Positions 38,690-47,128 are shown, counted from the first letter of the stretch. The stretch: DNA of 64,000 bases from Rhizobium sp. CB3090 (GCF_029714285.1 NZ_CP121662.1:3282001-3346000); one strand, 5' to 3'. Notes: a model not told the origin generated them from the letters alone. Translations and numbers: made by a program.

Positions 38690-38941
38690 ATGGCACACGT
38701 TCGTTTGACGGAGTTCCTGCAGAACATCGCAACCTATTTTGATCAGGTTCTGTCTTCACGGGCTCCCCTGCTGGTGACCCGTCAAGGTTCGGAAGCAATG
38801 GTTTTAATTGCCGAAAGCGAGTACGAGAGTATGCAAGAGACACTACACTTGCTCTCGACGCCTGCTAACTCTGCACGGCTACGCGACAGTATCCAACAGC
38901 TCCGTAAGGGGCAGTTGATAGAGAGCGATCCAACGCTCTGA
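38690..38941 (+). CDS. yefM: Type II antitoxin, Phd/YefM family
   Basis: 83-aa antitoxin. The N-terminal DNA-binding part has LTEFLQNIATYFDQVLSSRA and the family motif VTRQGSEAMVLIAESEYESM; the C-terminal part should neutralise the toxin. The start at 38690 is preceded by GGGAAGG. It is followed by the toxin gene after a single base, with a palindromic operator in front. It probably represses its own operon alone and with the toxin. Symbol by homology to yefM-yoeB. Confidence 0.88.
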   Translation: MAHVRLTEFLQNIATYFDQVLSSRAPLLVTRQGSEAMVLIAESEYESMQETLHLLSTPANSARLRDSIQQLRKGQLIESDPTL

Positions 38942-38942
38942 C

Positions 38943-39215
38943 ATGAAGTTGCTATGGACCCCCAATTCCTGGGAAGAATACGAATACTGGCAGAAAAACG
39001 ACCAGAAGATGGTCGAGAAAATCAACGAACTGCTCAAGGACGTAAAAAGATCACCCTTTAAAGGTCTTGGCAAACCGGAGCCACTGAAGGGCGATCTATC
39101 TGGATTTTGGTCAAGGCGCATCCTTGGAGAGCGTCGCCTCGTCTACTGCGTCACAGGCAAGGGTTCCAGCCAGCAGTCGGAAATCATCCAATGCCGATTT
39201 CATTATGAAAAATAG
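38943..39215 (+). CDS. yoeB: Type II toxin, YoeB/Txe mRNA interferase
   Basis: 90-aa ribosome-dependent mRNA endonuclease. The residues known for YoeB catalysis appear kept: Glu46 (KPEPLKG), Arg65 (GERRLVY) and the C-terminal His87-Tyr88 (CRFHYEK), which matches the terminal His-Tyr of E. coli YoeB after a four-residue insertion near 72-78 (TGKGSSQQ). The toxin therefore looks active. It lies just behind its antitoxin and next to rpoH2, between blocks that look like ordinary chromosome. Confidence 0.9.
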   Translation: MKLLWTPNSWEEYEYWQKNDQKMVEKINELLKDVKRSPFKGLGKPEPLKGDLSGFWSRRILGERRLVYCVTGKGSSQQSEIIQCRFHYEK

Positions 39216-39298
39216 CTTCTGGCGCATTGACGGTAGTTATGACCATGCGAAAGATCGCGCCACAGCCTGGTAGCAGTTCGCTACCGAACTGCGGCTAA

Positions 39299-40162
39299 TC
39301 AAGCATAACTCGCCATGCGCGGATCGGCGTCGACCAGAGCGCAGCGGAGTTTTTCCATAGCGCGGCTTTCGATCTGGCGCACGCGTTCCTTGGAAATGCC
39401 GAGATCGGCACCCAGCTCTTCCAGCGTCGCACCATCTTCCACCAGGCGGCGTGCGCGGATGATCTTCATTTCACGCTCGTTGAGGTGCTTCAATGCGGAG
39501 GCCAGCCAGACGCGGCGCCGCTCGCCGTCGATCATATTGGAGACCTGCTCGTCGGGCAGAGGCTCGTCGCTGATCAGGAAATCCATGCGCTCGGCGCTTT
39601 CGGCGTCGCCGGAAATCGACGGCGCCTGCAAGGATGCGTCGTTGCTGGAGAGGCGCGCATCCATGGTCTGCACATCGGCAAGGCTGACGCCGAGGGCGAC
39701 TGCGATTTCCTCATGGATGGACTGCACGGTGACGCCGGTATTGCCCCTGGCGAGCTTGGCGCGCAGGCGGCGGAGATTGAAGAACAATGCCTTCTGGGCC
39801 GAACTCGTGCCTCCACGCACGATCGACCAGTTGCGCAGGATATAATCCTGGATCGACGCGCGGATCCACCAGCTTGCATAGGTCGAAAACCGCACTTCCC
39901 GTTCCGGTTCGAACCTTGCCGCCGCCTCCAGGAGACCTACATAGCCTTCCTGTACCAGATCGCTCATCGGCAAGCCGAAATTGCGGAATTTGCCCGCCAT
40001 CGAAATAACGAGGCGCATGTGGGCTGTGGCGATCTTGTTACGAGCGCCGCGGTCGTCGTGATCCTTCCAGCGGATGGCGAGATCGTGCTCTTCGTCGCGG
40101 CCGAGATAGGGAGCGGCCATCGCGATCTTAATCATACGCCGATCTGCAGACATATTCTTCAT
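39299..40162 (-). CDS. rpoH2: RNA polymerase sigma factor, RpoH2 group (sigma-32)
   Basis: 287-aa alternative sigma factor for stress responses. Region 2 is at SDLVQEGYVGLLEAAARFEP and FSTYASWWIRASIQDYILRN; the RpoH box is near SAQKALFFNLRRLRAKLA. Region 4 ends in LGISKERVRQIESRAMEKLR. The RGGTSSAQKAL segment and the short N-terminus suggest the second rhizobial copy (RpoH2), linked to stationary phase and oxidative stress, rather than the heat-shock RpoH1. I prefer the ATG at 40162, 9 bp from AGGGG; an ATG at 40168 is only about 3 bp from it. A candidate ECF-type promoter is noted upstream. Confidence 0.92.
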   Translation of the reverse strand: MKNMSADRRMIKIAMAAPYLGRDEEHDLAIRWKDHDDRGARNKIATAHMRLVISMAGKFRNFGLPMSDLVQEGYVGLLEAAARFEPEREVRFSTYASWWIRASIQDYILRNWSIVRGGTSSAQKALFFNLRRLRAKLARGNTGVTVQSIHEEIAVALGVSLADVQTMDARLSSNDASLQAPSISGDAESAERMDFLISDEPLPDEQVSNMIDGERRRVWLASALKHLNEREMKIIRARRLVEDGATLEELGADLGISKERVRQIESRAMEKLRCALVDADPRMASYA

Positions 40163-40209
40163 ATGCATATCCCCTAATCCTGCCCCAAAATCGTCTCTGT
40201 GCCACGGTC

Positions 40210-40237
40210 AACGGAAAAGGCAGCAAACATCGTTTCC
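40210..40237 (-). promoter_or_regulatory. Possible EcfG/RpoE-type promoter of rpoH2
   Basis: Minus-strand GGAAAC-N18-CGTT about 48 bp before the start codon. In rhizobia rpoH2 is known to be driven by an extracytoplasmic-function sigma factor, which is why the weak match is recorded. Confidence 0.3.
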
Positions 40238-40513
40238 GGACATTGCTGCACGGGTGAAAATCTATGAATGGAATGCAATTGGAGGCCGATCTCCGGATAT
40301 CCGACGATCGGTTACGGGTCTAATTCGGCTTCACCGAAATGACCTAGCGAACGAAATGACTTCCGATCGCCGGGAAATTTCCAATCAAAACACATGGGGT
40401 CCGGTCCTCGTGAACGTTAAGGGAAGCGGCTGGCCGAGAAACTCACATCTTAGAAAGCTCGCAGCAGACGCGAATACGAGGCATAAACGCGGCAGACCCA
40501 AAAAGGTTCCAAA

Positions 40514-40545
40514 GAAAAAAACCCGGCGCAAGGCCGGGTTTTTGG
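40514..40545 (-). terminator. Rho-independent terminator of carD
   Basis: Perfect 8-bp stem AACCCGGC (40520-40527) / GCCGGGTT (40533-40540) with a 5-nt loop and, on the minus strand, a T tract (the AAAAAA run at 40515-40520 of the plus strand). 29 bp beyond the carD stop. Confidence 0.9.
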
Positions 40546-40573
40546 GACATGATTTGGTATGTGGCCTCTGGCC

Positions 40574-41146
40574 TTATGCGGCTTCGTCCTGGGAATCGTC
40601 TTCTTCGACGACCTTGCCGCGCTTCGGGCCTTTGTTCAGATTGACTTCAACGAGGCGAACAGCCTCGGTCTCGGACATCTTGTTGACGGCGGCGATTTCG
40701 CGCGCCATGCGATCGAGCGCAGCTTCATAGAGCTGACGTTCGGAATAGGACTGCTCAGGCTGATTTTCAGCGCGATAGAGATCGCGGACCACTTCGGCAA
40801 TCGAGATAAGATCGCCCGAATTGATCTTGGCATCATATTCCTGAGCTCGGCGCGACCACATGGTACGCTTGACACGAGCCTTGCCCTGAACAACCTTAAG
40901 CGCCCGATCGACGAAATCCGTCTCGGAAAGCTTACGCATTCCGATGCTCATGGCCTTGGCCACAGGCACCTTCAGACGCATCTTGTCTTTTTCGAAGTCG
41001 ATTACAAAAAGCTCAAGCTTCATGCCTGCGACTTCTTGCTCTTCGATCGCGGTGATCGTACCAACACCGTGGGCGGGGTACACGATCGCTTCACCGGTCT
41101 TAAAGCCATGGCGTGCTGCTGAAGGTTTTTTCTGCTGGATCGTCAT
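40574..41146 (-). CDS. CarD/CdnL family RNA polymerase-binding regulator
   Basis: 190-aa transcription factor that binds the RNA polymerase beta subunit and stabilises open complexes at promoters such as those of rRNA genes. The N-terminal Tudor-like domain shows GEAIVYPAHGVGTITAIEEQ; the helical C-terminal domain contains TMWSRRAQEYDAKINSGDL. The C-terminal tail is acidic. I use the ATG at 41146 (GAAAAGA upstream) rather than 41173. It has its own terminator. Confidence 0.92.
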   Translation of the reverse strand: MTIQQKKPSAARHGFKTGEAIVYPAHGVGTITAIEEQEVAGMKLELFVIDFEKDKMRLKVPVAKAMSIGMRKLSETDFVDRALKVVQGKARVKRTMWSRRAQEYDAKINSGDLISIAEVVRDLYRAENQPEQSYSERQLYEAALDRMAREIAAVNKMSETEAVRLVEVNLNKGPKRGKVVEEDDSQDEAA

Positions 41147-41546
41147 TCTTTTCAAAAACTCCCTGTTACGCACCCAGCGCGAGCCGGGGCCGGGTCAGTC
41201 AGGCCCGGTTGAGACGGAAGCACCGTCGGGGTGACTTCATCCTGGTCCAGCCAGACGCGTGCAAAAAGAAATCCGTTCATCGCGATCCCAGACCCCGACA
41301 ACTCAAAACGTTGATATGTCAAGGAAACCGCGTACGGATTTGTTATTTGCTTTCGTGATGGTTTGGGGCACGCGAAATGCCGCAGTGGATCAGTGTGGGG
41401 AAGCTATCACAAAAATCTGACTAAATCAATAATTTGCTTTACGCACACCAAAACGGCCACGTCGACCGCTCTTGCGGCCAACGGCAATGATTCGTCTTTA
41501 TGCGCTATCGACTACACCTTTATCGGCGGCCTGTCACGACCTTCGA
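41147..41546. other. Gene-free region between carD and fdxA
   Basis: 400 bp containing the carD promoter on the minus strand and the 3' end of fdxA. GC-rich near carD, more AT-rich from about 41330 to 41450. No tRNA, clear hairpin terminator or convincing reading frame was seen. Confidence 0.5.
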
Positions 41547-41885
41547 TCAGTCGCCGGAACCAGGATTGGCTGAGAAATATTTCTCGAACTTGCCCTGCTC
41601 GCCATCCATTTCCTTGGCTTCCGGAAGGGGATCACGCTTGACCGTGATGTTCGGCCAGATCGATGCATAATCCGCATTGATTTTCAGCCACTTATCGAGG
41701 CCTGGCTCCGTATCGGGCTTGATCGCCTCGGCAGGACATTCCGGCTCGCAAACGCCACAATCGATGCATTCGTCAGGATGGATGACGAGAAAGTTCTCAC
41801 CCTCGTAGAAGCAGTCGACGGGGCAGACTTCCACGCAGTCGGTGTATTTGCAGCGAACGCAATTGTCGGTCACGACGTATGTCAT
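41547..41885 (-). CDS. fdxA: 7Fe ferredoxin FdxA
   Basis: 112-aa ferredoxin carrying a [3Fe-4S] and a [4Fe-4S] cluster. Cysteine motifs are [19 protein letters not shown] near the start and [16 protein letters not shown] in the second half. The C-terminal extension ([18 protein letters not shown]) is typical of FdxA. The start at 41885 follows CTGGAGTG. It is the last of three same-strand genes after the helicase and S4 genes, separated by about 207 bp. Confidence 0.95.
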   Translation of the reverse strand: MTYVVTDNCVRCKYTDCVEVCPVDCFYEGENFLVIHPDECIDCGVCEPECPAEAIKPDTEPGLDKWLKINADYASIWPNITVKRDPLPEAKEMDGEQGKFEKYFSANPGSGD

Positions 41886-42092
41886 GAAGCACTCCAGGAA
41901 TGTCTCTCGTTTCCGTGGATGCGCAACCTGGAACGTCGCGCTTTTCCCTCGGAAGCCGGCGGACAAGCGCATGCGCTATGCGCAGGCATGCCGACCGGCT
42001 GGTTACCAGCGGGTTGACCGTGAGGTATCGACTTTGCCGGCCAATTTCAAGGGATAAACAATCCCAAAATCATTGAGGTCGAGCAGAGTTTT

Positions 42093-42497
42093 CTAATCGT
42101 CCTCGGAGGTCAGTCGGTCGATGGCGCGCCGCTCGCGTTTCGTGGGCCGTCCGCTGCCCGGCGCACGAAGCGCCTGCTCGAAGGGCGTGAGACGTTTTGT
42201 CTCATCCGGCGGCGGCGTCAGATCCTCATAAAGAAGCTTCGCTTCCTCAAAGGGGCCTCTCCGCTCGCCAGCCTGACGCACGATCAGGACGACATCGCGC
42301 CGCTCCAGCGAAAGCTCGATCCGATCGCCAGCCTTGACGCTGTAGCTCGGCTGCGTGACCCGCTCGCCATTCACCCGCACGCTACCGTTCTGGACATAGA
42401 CCTGCGCCAGCGAGCGGGATTTTACCATGCGGGCAAAGAACAGCCATTTGTCGATGCGCTGACGCGAACCGGAAGATGGCTGTTTTTCGTCCGTCAT
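42093..42497 (-). CDS. S4 domain RNA-binding protein (HslR/Hsp15-like)
   Basis: 134-aa protein with an S4 RNA-binding domain at the N-terminus (RIDKWLFFARMVKSRSLAQV, GSVRVNGERVTQPSYSVKAGD). The C-terminal half is basic and acidic (RRGPFEEAKLL, RPTKRERRAIDRL). Hsp15-type proteins bind stalled 50S subunits carrying peptidyl-tRNA. It begins 3 bp after the RNA helicase gene, which suggests a shared RNA-related function. Confidence 0.88.
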   Translation of the reverse strand: MTDEKQPSSGSRQRIDKWLFFARMVKSRSLAQVYVQNGSVRVNGERVTQPSYSVKAGDRIELSLERRDVVLIVRQAGERRGPFEEAKLLYEDLTPPPDETKRLTPFEQALRAPGSGRPTKRERRAIDRLTSEDD

Positions 42498-42500
42498 GGC

Positions 42501-45500
42501 CTATTTCTTCATCTGCTCCTTGAGGGCAGCGAGTTTGGCGAAAGGAGAATCCGGATCGATCGGCTTTTCCTTGCGCGGCGGCTTGGCCTCGAAGCGCAGC
42601 GGCTGCGAAGCGCCGCGATTGTTGCGGTCGTTGCGGTCATTGCGATCGTTACGCTCTTTCCGGTCGCCGCGGTCCTGGCGGTCGTTGCGTTCGGAGCGAT
42701 TGCCTTGATGCTGCGGGCGGCCGCCGTCGCGATTGCCGCGCGGCCCCTTGTTGTCACCACGGACCTCGCGTCCTTCGCGATGATCCCGGCCGTCACGATT
42801 GCCTTCGCCGCTCGCCGGCTGCTCGCCACCACCATTGCGGCGATTGCCCTGGTGACCGCGTCCATCGCCCTGATGGCCGCGACGATCGCCATGGCCACGT
42901 CCGCTCTGACGCTGCTGGTTGTCGCTGCGTCCGCCAAGGCGCCACAGCAGAACCGGCTTCGGCTCGACAGGCTCGGCGGTGACGGCATCTGCGCCCGCCA
43001 GCCCGGTTGCAGCTTCGATAGTTTCCGTCGGCTCGGCAGCGGCGGCGGCCGGCTCAGCCGGAGCCTGCGCTGCGGCAACCGTGTCCTGCACGACAGTTTC
43101 ACCTTCCGTAGCCGGCTCATCGCTGCTGCCATCGGCATCATCATGATCGGCCTTGTCGGCGGCAGCTTCGGCAGTCTGTGCCGCTTCAGGTGCCGAGGAG
43201 GCATCCTGCTGCGAAAGGAAGGCTGCTGCATCTTCGGCCTTCACGGCGTCGGCTCGGTAGCCGAGACCCTTCAGGATCTCTTCCATATCTTCCAGCGTTG
43301 CTCCGAGAATGGAGAGCATCGCCGTGGTCGTCGTGAAGCGACGGCCGTCATAGGCGCCTTCCGGGCGCGACGCCTGGCCGGGTTTCCACTGCAACAGCGG
43401 ACGGATGATATCCGCCAGCCGCTCGAGAATATCGATGCGCACCGCGCGCTTGCCGAGGAAACGGAAGCCGGCGAGCTTGTAGAACATGCGCTCGAAAGTC
43501 GGATCGGTGACCACGGATGTGCGGCCGGCCGCCAGAACGGGGATCAGATCGCCGTAACCCGGTTTGTCGAGGCCGTCGTTCTTCAATGCCCAAAGCAGGG
43601 TGATGAGCTCGGCCGGAGCCGGCTTCAGCAAGGCGGGCACGAAAATGTGGTAGGCGCCGAAGCGGACGCCATAACGGCGCATCGAGGCACGCGCATCCTG
43701 ATCCAGCGACTTCACCTCTTCCGTGACGTCGCGGCGGAAGAGCACGCCGAGATTTTCGACGAGCTGGAAGGCCAGCCCCTTGGCAAGACCCTGCAGATCC
43801 TCGGCGCGCGACAGATCGTCGAGCGGCTTCAGCACCGTGCTGATATGATGGTTCACGAAGCGCTCGATACGCGCGGCGACATGGTCGCGCGCATTGCCCG
43901 TCAACTGCTCGTCGGCGAGCAGGATGACGCGCGGGCGCATGACGTGATCGCTGCCCGACAGCCGCGCCACGGGATCGCCGAGCCAACGGACAAGGCCATC
44001 CGCACTGATCGCCAGATCGCTGTTGCCGGCCGCATGGATACGGGCGGCCCGCGCCTCGAATTCCAGCGCCAGCGCCTTCTGCGAGGCCGTCTGGACAGCC
44101 TTGGCGTCCGGCCCCTCGGTTCCCGCGATAGGCGTGAACCGGAATCCGGTCAACTGTCCCACATGATGCCCCTCGACGAAGACATCCCCATTCACACTGA
44201 TTTCAGCTTCCAGCATCGCATTCTCTCTCAGGCGCTTCATGAGCACAGATGTCCTGCGATCAACAAAGCGTTTCGTCAACCTCTCATGTAACGCATCAGA
44301 CAATCGATCTTCGATTTCCCGCGTCTTTTCTTGCCAGTGTGTCGGATCGGCAAGCCAACCGGGCCGGTTCGACACATAGGTCCAAGTCCTTATCTGCGCG
44401 ATTCGCGCCGAAAGCGTGTCGATTTCGCCATCCGTCCGATCGGCGCGGTGCACCTGTTCGGCCAGGAAATCCTCTTTTACCGTGCCATAGCGCACAAGGT
44501 CGGAAAAGAGGGTGGCGATAAGATCGGCATGCTGGGCGGGCGTAATCCGCCGATAATCCGGAAGCGCGCAGGTTTCCCATAATTTTTCCACGCGCGCCGG
44601 ATTGTTGGCGAGATCGGCAATCTCCAGATCGCGCGACAGATATTCCAGCGCCTGCTGATCGACTGCCGGCAGCGCGCGCGTCAAGCCCTGCACGCGCGGC
44701 GCGCTCTCGAGGCTCGCACGCAGCGATGCGATCGAGGAAAAATCGAATTCCTTCGAGCGCCATTGTAGCACTTTAACCGTATCGAACTCATGACCTTCGA
44801 TGCGCCGTACCAATTCGTCCTCGAAAGGATCGACCTGGCCCGTTACGCCAAAAGTGCCGTCCTTCAGGTGACGGCCGGCGCGGCCGGCGATCTGGCCGAG
44901 TTCGGCCGGATTGAGATTGCGGAACTGATAACCGTCGAACTTGCGATCCTGGGCAAAGGCGACATGATCGACATCGAGATTGAGCCCCATGCCGATCGCA
45001 TCGGTCGCCACCAGATATTCGACGTCGCCTGCCTGATAAAGGGCGACCTGCGCGTTGCGCGTGCGCGGGCTGAGCGCGCCGAGGACGACGGCCGCTCCGC
45101 CGCGCTGGCGACGAATGAGTTCGGCGATGGCATAGACTTCGTCGGTGGAGAAGGCGACGATCGCAGTGCGCTGCGGCAGGCGGGTGATCTTCTTCTGCCC
45201 GGCATAGAAGAGATGCGACAGCCGCGGCCGCTCGACGACCGTGATTCCCGGCAAGAGCTGTTCGAGGATCGGCCGCATCGTGCCGGCGCCGAGCAGGAGC
45301 GTCTCGTCGCGTCCGCGCAAATGCAGGATGCGGTCGGTAAAGATGTGGCCCCGTTCCAGATCGCCGGCAAGCTGCACTTCATCGATGGCGACGAAAGAGG
45401 CTCGCGTCTCGCGCGGCATAGCTTCGACGGTGCAGACGGAATAACGCGCATTCGGCGGCGAAATCTTCTCCTCGCCGGTGACCAGCGCGACATATTGCGC

Positions 45501-45686
45501 CCCGACCTTCTCGACGACACGGGTATAGACCTCGCGCGCCAGCAGCCTCAGCGGCAGGCCGATGACGCCGTTGCCGTGGGCCACCATGCGCTCGATGGCA
45601 TAATGGGTCTTGCCGGTATTGGTGGGTCCGAGCACCGCGGTCACGCCGCGTCCGCTCAGGATCATTGGCTGCGAAGTCTGAGTCAT
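42501..45686 (-). CDS. SUV3-like ATP-dependent RNA helicase with long low-complexity R/N/D/G tail
   Basis: About 1061-aa superfamily 2 helicase of the mitochondrial SUV3 type common in alphaproteobacteria. Walker A is GPTNTGKTHYAIERM, the DEAD-like box reads AIDEVQLAGD, and motif VI is QIAGRAGRHLKDGTFG. A helical middle region follows. The last ~230 residues are low complexity: an Ala/Glu/Thr/Pro-rich acidic part, then a tail dominated by Arg, Gly, Asn, Asp and His (for example RNDRQDRGDRKERNDRNDRN), ending in a short conserved FAKLAALKEQMKK. Such tails may bind RNA or drive condensation. The ATG at 45686 is preferred over 45698. It is co-transcribed with the S4 gene. Confidence 0.9.
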   Translation of the reverse strand: MTQTSQPMILSGRGVTAVLGPTNTGKTHYAIERMVAHGNGVIGLPLRLLAREVYTRVVEKVGAQYVALVTGEEKISPPNARYSVCTVEAMPRETRASFVAIDEVQLAGDLERGHIFTDRILHLRGRDETLLLGAGTMRPILEQLLPGITVVERPRLSHLFYAGQKKITRLPQRTAIVAFSTDEVYAIAELIRRQRGGAAVVLGALSPRTRNAQVALYQAGDVEYLVATDAIGMGLNLDVDHVAFAQDRKFDGYQFRNLNPAELGQIAGRAGRHLKDGTFGVTGQVDPFEDELVRRIEGHEFDTVKVLQWRSKEFDFSSIASLRASLESAPRVQGLTRALPAVDQQALEYLSRDLEIADLANNPARVEKLWETCALPDYRRITPAQHADLIATLFSDLVRYGTVKEDFLAEQVHRADRTDGEIDTLSARIAQIRTWTYVSNRPGWLADPTHWQEKTREIEDRLSDALHERLTKRFVDRRTSVLMKRLRENAMLEAEISVNGDVFVEGHHVGQLTGFRFTPIAGTEGPDAKAVQTASQKALALEFEARAARIHAAGNSDLAISADGLVRWLGDPVARLSGSDHVMRPRVILLADEQLTGNARDHVAARIERFVNHHISTVLKPLDDLSRAEDLQGLAKGLAFQLVENLGVLFRRDVTEEVKSLDQDARASMRRYGVRFGAYHIFVPALLKPAPAELITLLWALKNDGLDKPGYGDLIPVLAAGRTSVVTDPTFERMFYKLAGFRFLGKRAVRIDILERLADIIRPLLQWKPGQASRPEGAYDGRRFTTTTAMLSILGATLEDMEEILKGLGYRADAVKAEDAAAFLSQQDASSAPEAAQTAEAAADKADHDDADGSSDEPATEGETVVQDTVAAAQAPAEPAAAAAEPTETIEAATGLAGADAVTAEPVEPKPVLLWRLGGRSDNQQRQSGRGHGDRRGHQGDGRGHQGNRRNGGGEQPASGEGNRDGRDHREGREVRGDNKGPRGNRDGGRPQHQGNRSERNDRQDRGDRKERNDRNDRNDRNNRGASQPLRFEAKPPRKEKPIDPDSPFAKLAALKEQMKK

Positions 45687-45894
45687 AGGTCCATGCATGG
45701 GCGAGAAACCACTGTCTTCCGATCAGCAAGGTCCCCAGGGAAGAGAAGAAGAGATGACGACCATATGTGACAAAGGCAAGACCTGATTCAAAAAACAACG
45801 GCGGCAAGATGCGTTTTTATCTTTGGCGGGTTCAACCAAGAGCTACATTCTCCCCACATCCAAAACGAGTCCCGACGAGTCGGGAACAGCTTGA

Positions 45895-45960
45895 GAACGA
45901 ATCGGCGACGAATCGCTGACTCCGTTTGGTTCCGTTTTCGTTCACTACTATATATGGATT
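45895..45960. repeat. GANTC repeat unit 1
   Basis: Core GAATCGGCGACGAATC with a leading GAAC at 45895, then CGTTCAC 44 bp after the start of the unit and an AT-rich end (ACTATATATGG). GACTC directly follows the core. Confidence 0.8.
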
Positions 45961-46147
45961 TTGATTCGCAAAAGCCCACCAGATCGTGAATCGCCATTTT
46001 GCTCCTTTTCCATGTGAATCACGAGCCGAATGGCGAATCCGACGGAACGCACTCTCATTTGAAAGCATCGTTAACCATTTGTAAATTAGATGAATTCCTC
46101 CGGACTGCAGCCTGAAGGATTCGAAATTAAGATTCGGGCCAAAGCCG

Positions 46148-46213
46148 GAACGAATCGGCGACGAATCGCTGACTTCCCTCAATTCTGCATTTGTTCTCCA
46201 CAACATCTAGCGT
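46148..46213. repeat. GANTC repeat unit 2
   Basis: The same core as unit 1 starting at 46148, preceded by AAAGCCG, with TGTTCTC 44 bp into the unit and ACATCTAGCG following. Confidence 0.8.
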
Positions 46214-46363
46214 CTTCCAGAACGAAATGCACAGGACTCTGTAGGGTTGAAGTGCCGAATCACGTCGAATCGTGGATTGCAATTAACCTTTGAGCGAATC
46301 GTAATATAAAAAGCCCAGAGTTTCGCGCAATGATTGAAACCGTTAACTTATCGATCAAAGCCG

Positions 46364-46430
46364 GAACGAATCGGCGACGAATCGCAGATTATCGCATGTA
46401 CTGTATTTGTTCACTGCTAGATATAGCGTT
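46364..46430. repeat. GANTC repeat unit 3
   Basis: The same core starting at 46364, preceded by AAAGCCG as in unit 2, with TGTTCAC 45 bp into the unit and AGATATAGCG following. Confidence 0.8.
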
Positions 46431-46616
46431 TGGAGGGGGAAGCTCATCCAAATGGAGAATGGCGCAGTGATACGCGTTGCAAAAAAATTGCTCGGCATTA
46501 ACCATTTCGATCGAGAGAGTACTACTTTCCAGCGATTTGGCTTAAATCCCCTCACCCAAAGAGATAGGTCTCCCCTGAGGCAGTCTCAGTGCACGGTTAA
46601 CCAAAGGCCAAATGCA

Positions 46617-46682
46617 GAACGAATCGCTGACGAATCACGGACAAGTCCGCTTTCTCGTTTCGTTCACCGCAACATATTGTAT
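46617..46682. repeat. GANTC repeat unit 4 (most diverged)
   Basis: Core variant GAATCGCTGACGAATC beginning with GAAC at 46617, with CGTTCAC 44 bp into the unit and ACATATTGT following. A TTAACCAT half-site lies shortly after, at 46695-46702. Confidence 0.75.
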
Positions 46683-46972
46683 TTAAAGCAATTTTTAACC
46701 ATATATGGAACTCGGCGCCGGGTGTTCCTTCGCATTGCTCCTCTGTCTGCGTTAACATTTCGCCTCGACATGCCGGCTCATGTTCACGTCTTGTTATTTC
46801 TGAGCCGGAACAATTTCTCGTGAAATAAGTTTCTATCGACAGCGGCATTGATGCGCCTCGATCGGCAAGAACGGAAAAGGACGCATCAGGACTTGTATCT
46901 AGCGCATCTTATCCGCTTGCGTGAGGTCGCTCTGGCGGGATGCTCTAGGCGCTCGACGCGGAGGATTACGCC

Positions 46973-47128
46973 ATGCTTGGTACAATACTGCTCGTGATTT
47001 TGATTCTGCTACTGATCGGAGCACTCCCGAACTGGGGTTACAGCCGGGGGTGGGGTTATGGTCCGTCGGGTGGTCTCGGACTAGTTTTTGTCATCGTTCT
47101 CATTCTGCTGTTGATGGGCCGGATCTGA
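46973..47128 (+). CDS. Small DUF3309 membrane protein
   Basis: 51-aa protein of the DUF3309 family: a hydrophobic first half (ILLVILILLLIGALP), a short loop (WGYSRGWGYGPSGG) and a second hydrophobic segment (LVFVIVLILLLMGRI). Two membrane passes are expected. It has an excellent ribosome binding site (GCGGAGGAT) 7 bp before the ATG. Function unknown; such genes are often stress-induced in rhizobia. The next small lipoprotein gene is 47 bp downstream. Confidence 0.88.
   Translation: MLGTILLVILILLLIGALPNWGYSRGWGYGPSGGLGLVFVIVLILLLMGRI

Larger units (their letters stand above)
40163..40573. other. rpoH2 promoter region and carD 3' end
   Basis: About 410 bp with no credible gene. It holds the carD terminator (40514-40545) and, near rpoH2, a stretch that resembles an ECF sigma promoter: on the minus strand GGAAAC (40237-40232), 18 bp, CGTT (40213-40210). 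The usual form is GGAAC with a 16-17-bp spacer, so the match is imperfect. Confidence 0.5.
45687..46972. other. 1.3-kb gene-free region with four diverged repeat units and a GANTC cluster
   Basis: The longest stretch without a convincing gene in the window, between the helicase and a small DUF3309 gene. It is AT-richer than its flanks. Short open frames on both strands are not recognisable proteins and share fragments only because they lie over the repeat. Four repeat units, many GANTC sites and several TTAACCAT half-sites occupy 45867-46702; the remainder to 46972 shows nothing distinctive apart from the promoter region of the small genes downstream. Confidence 0.75.

Noticed and set aside
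40254..40730. 158-codon plus-strand frame upstream of and across the carD end
   Set aside because: It runs through the carD terminator and the carD coding sequence on the other strand and resembles no family.
41147..41546. A tRNA or small RNA gene in the carD-fdxA gap
   Set aside because: No cloverleaf, T-loop consensus or terminator-backed transcript could be found by eye.
42600..42900. Short tandem-like DNA repeats suggesting CRISPR or a microsatellite
   Set aside because: They encode the R/N/D-rich tail of the helicase and have no constant spacer and repeat structure.
45832..46848. Minus-strand open frames of 66-124 codons sharing the peptide RFVADSF or IRRRFV
   Set aside because: They share that fragment only because they cross the repeated DNA core; there are no ribosome binding sites and the rest of each frame is unrelated.
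45687..46972. The GANTC/CtrA-rich region as a chromosomal or plasmid replication origin
   Set aside because: I see no cluster of DnaA boxes, no repABC or parAB genes and no hemE-type neighbourhood. Genes on both sides are ordinary chromosomal ones.
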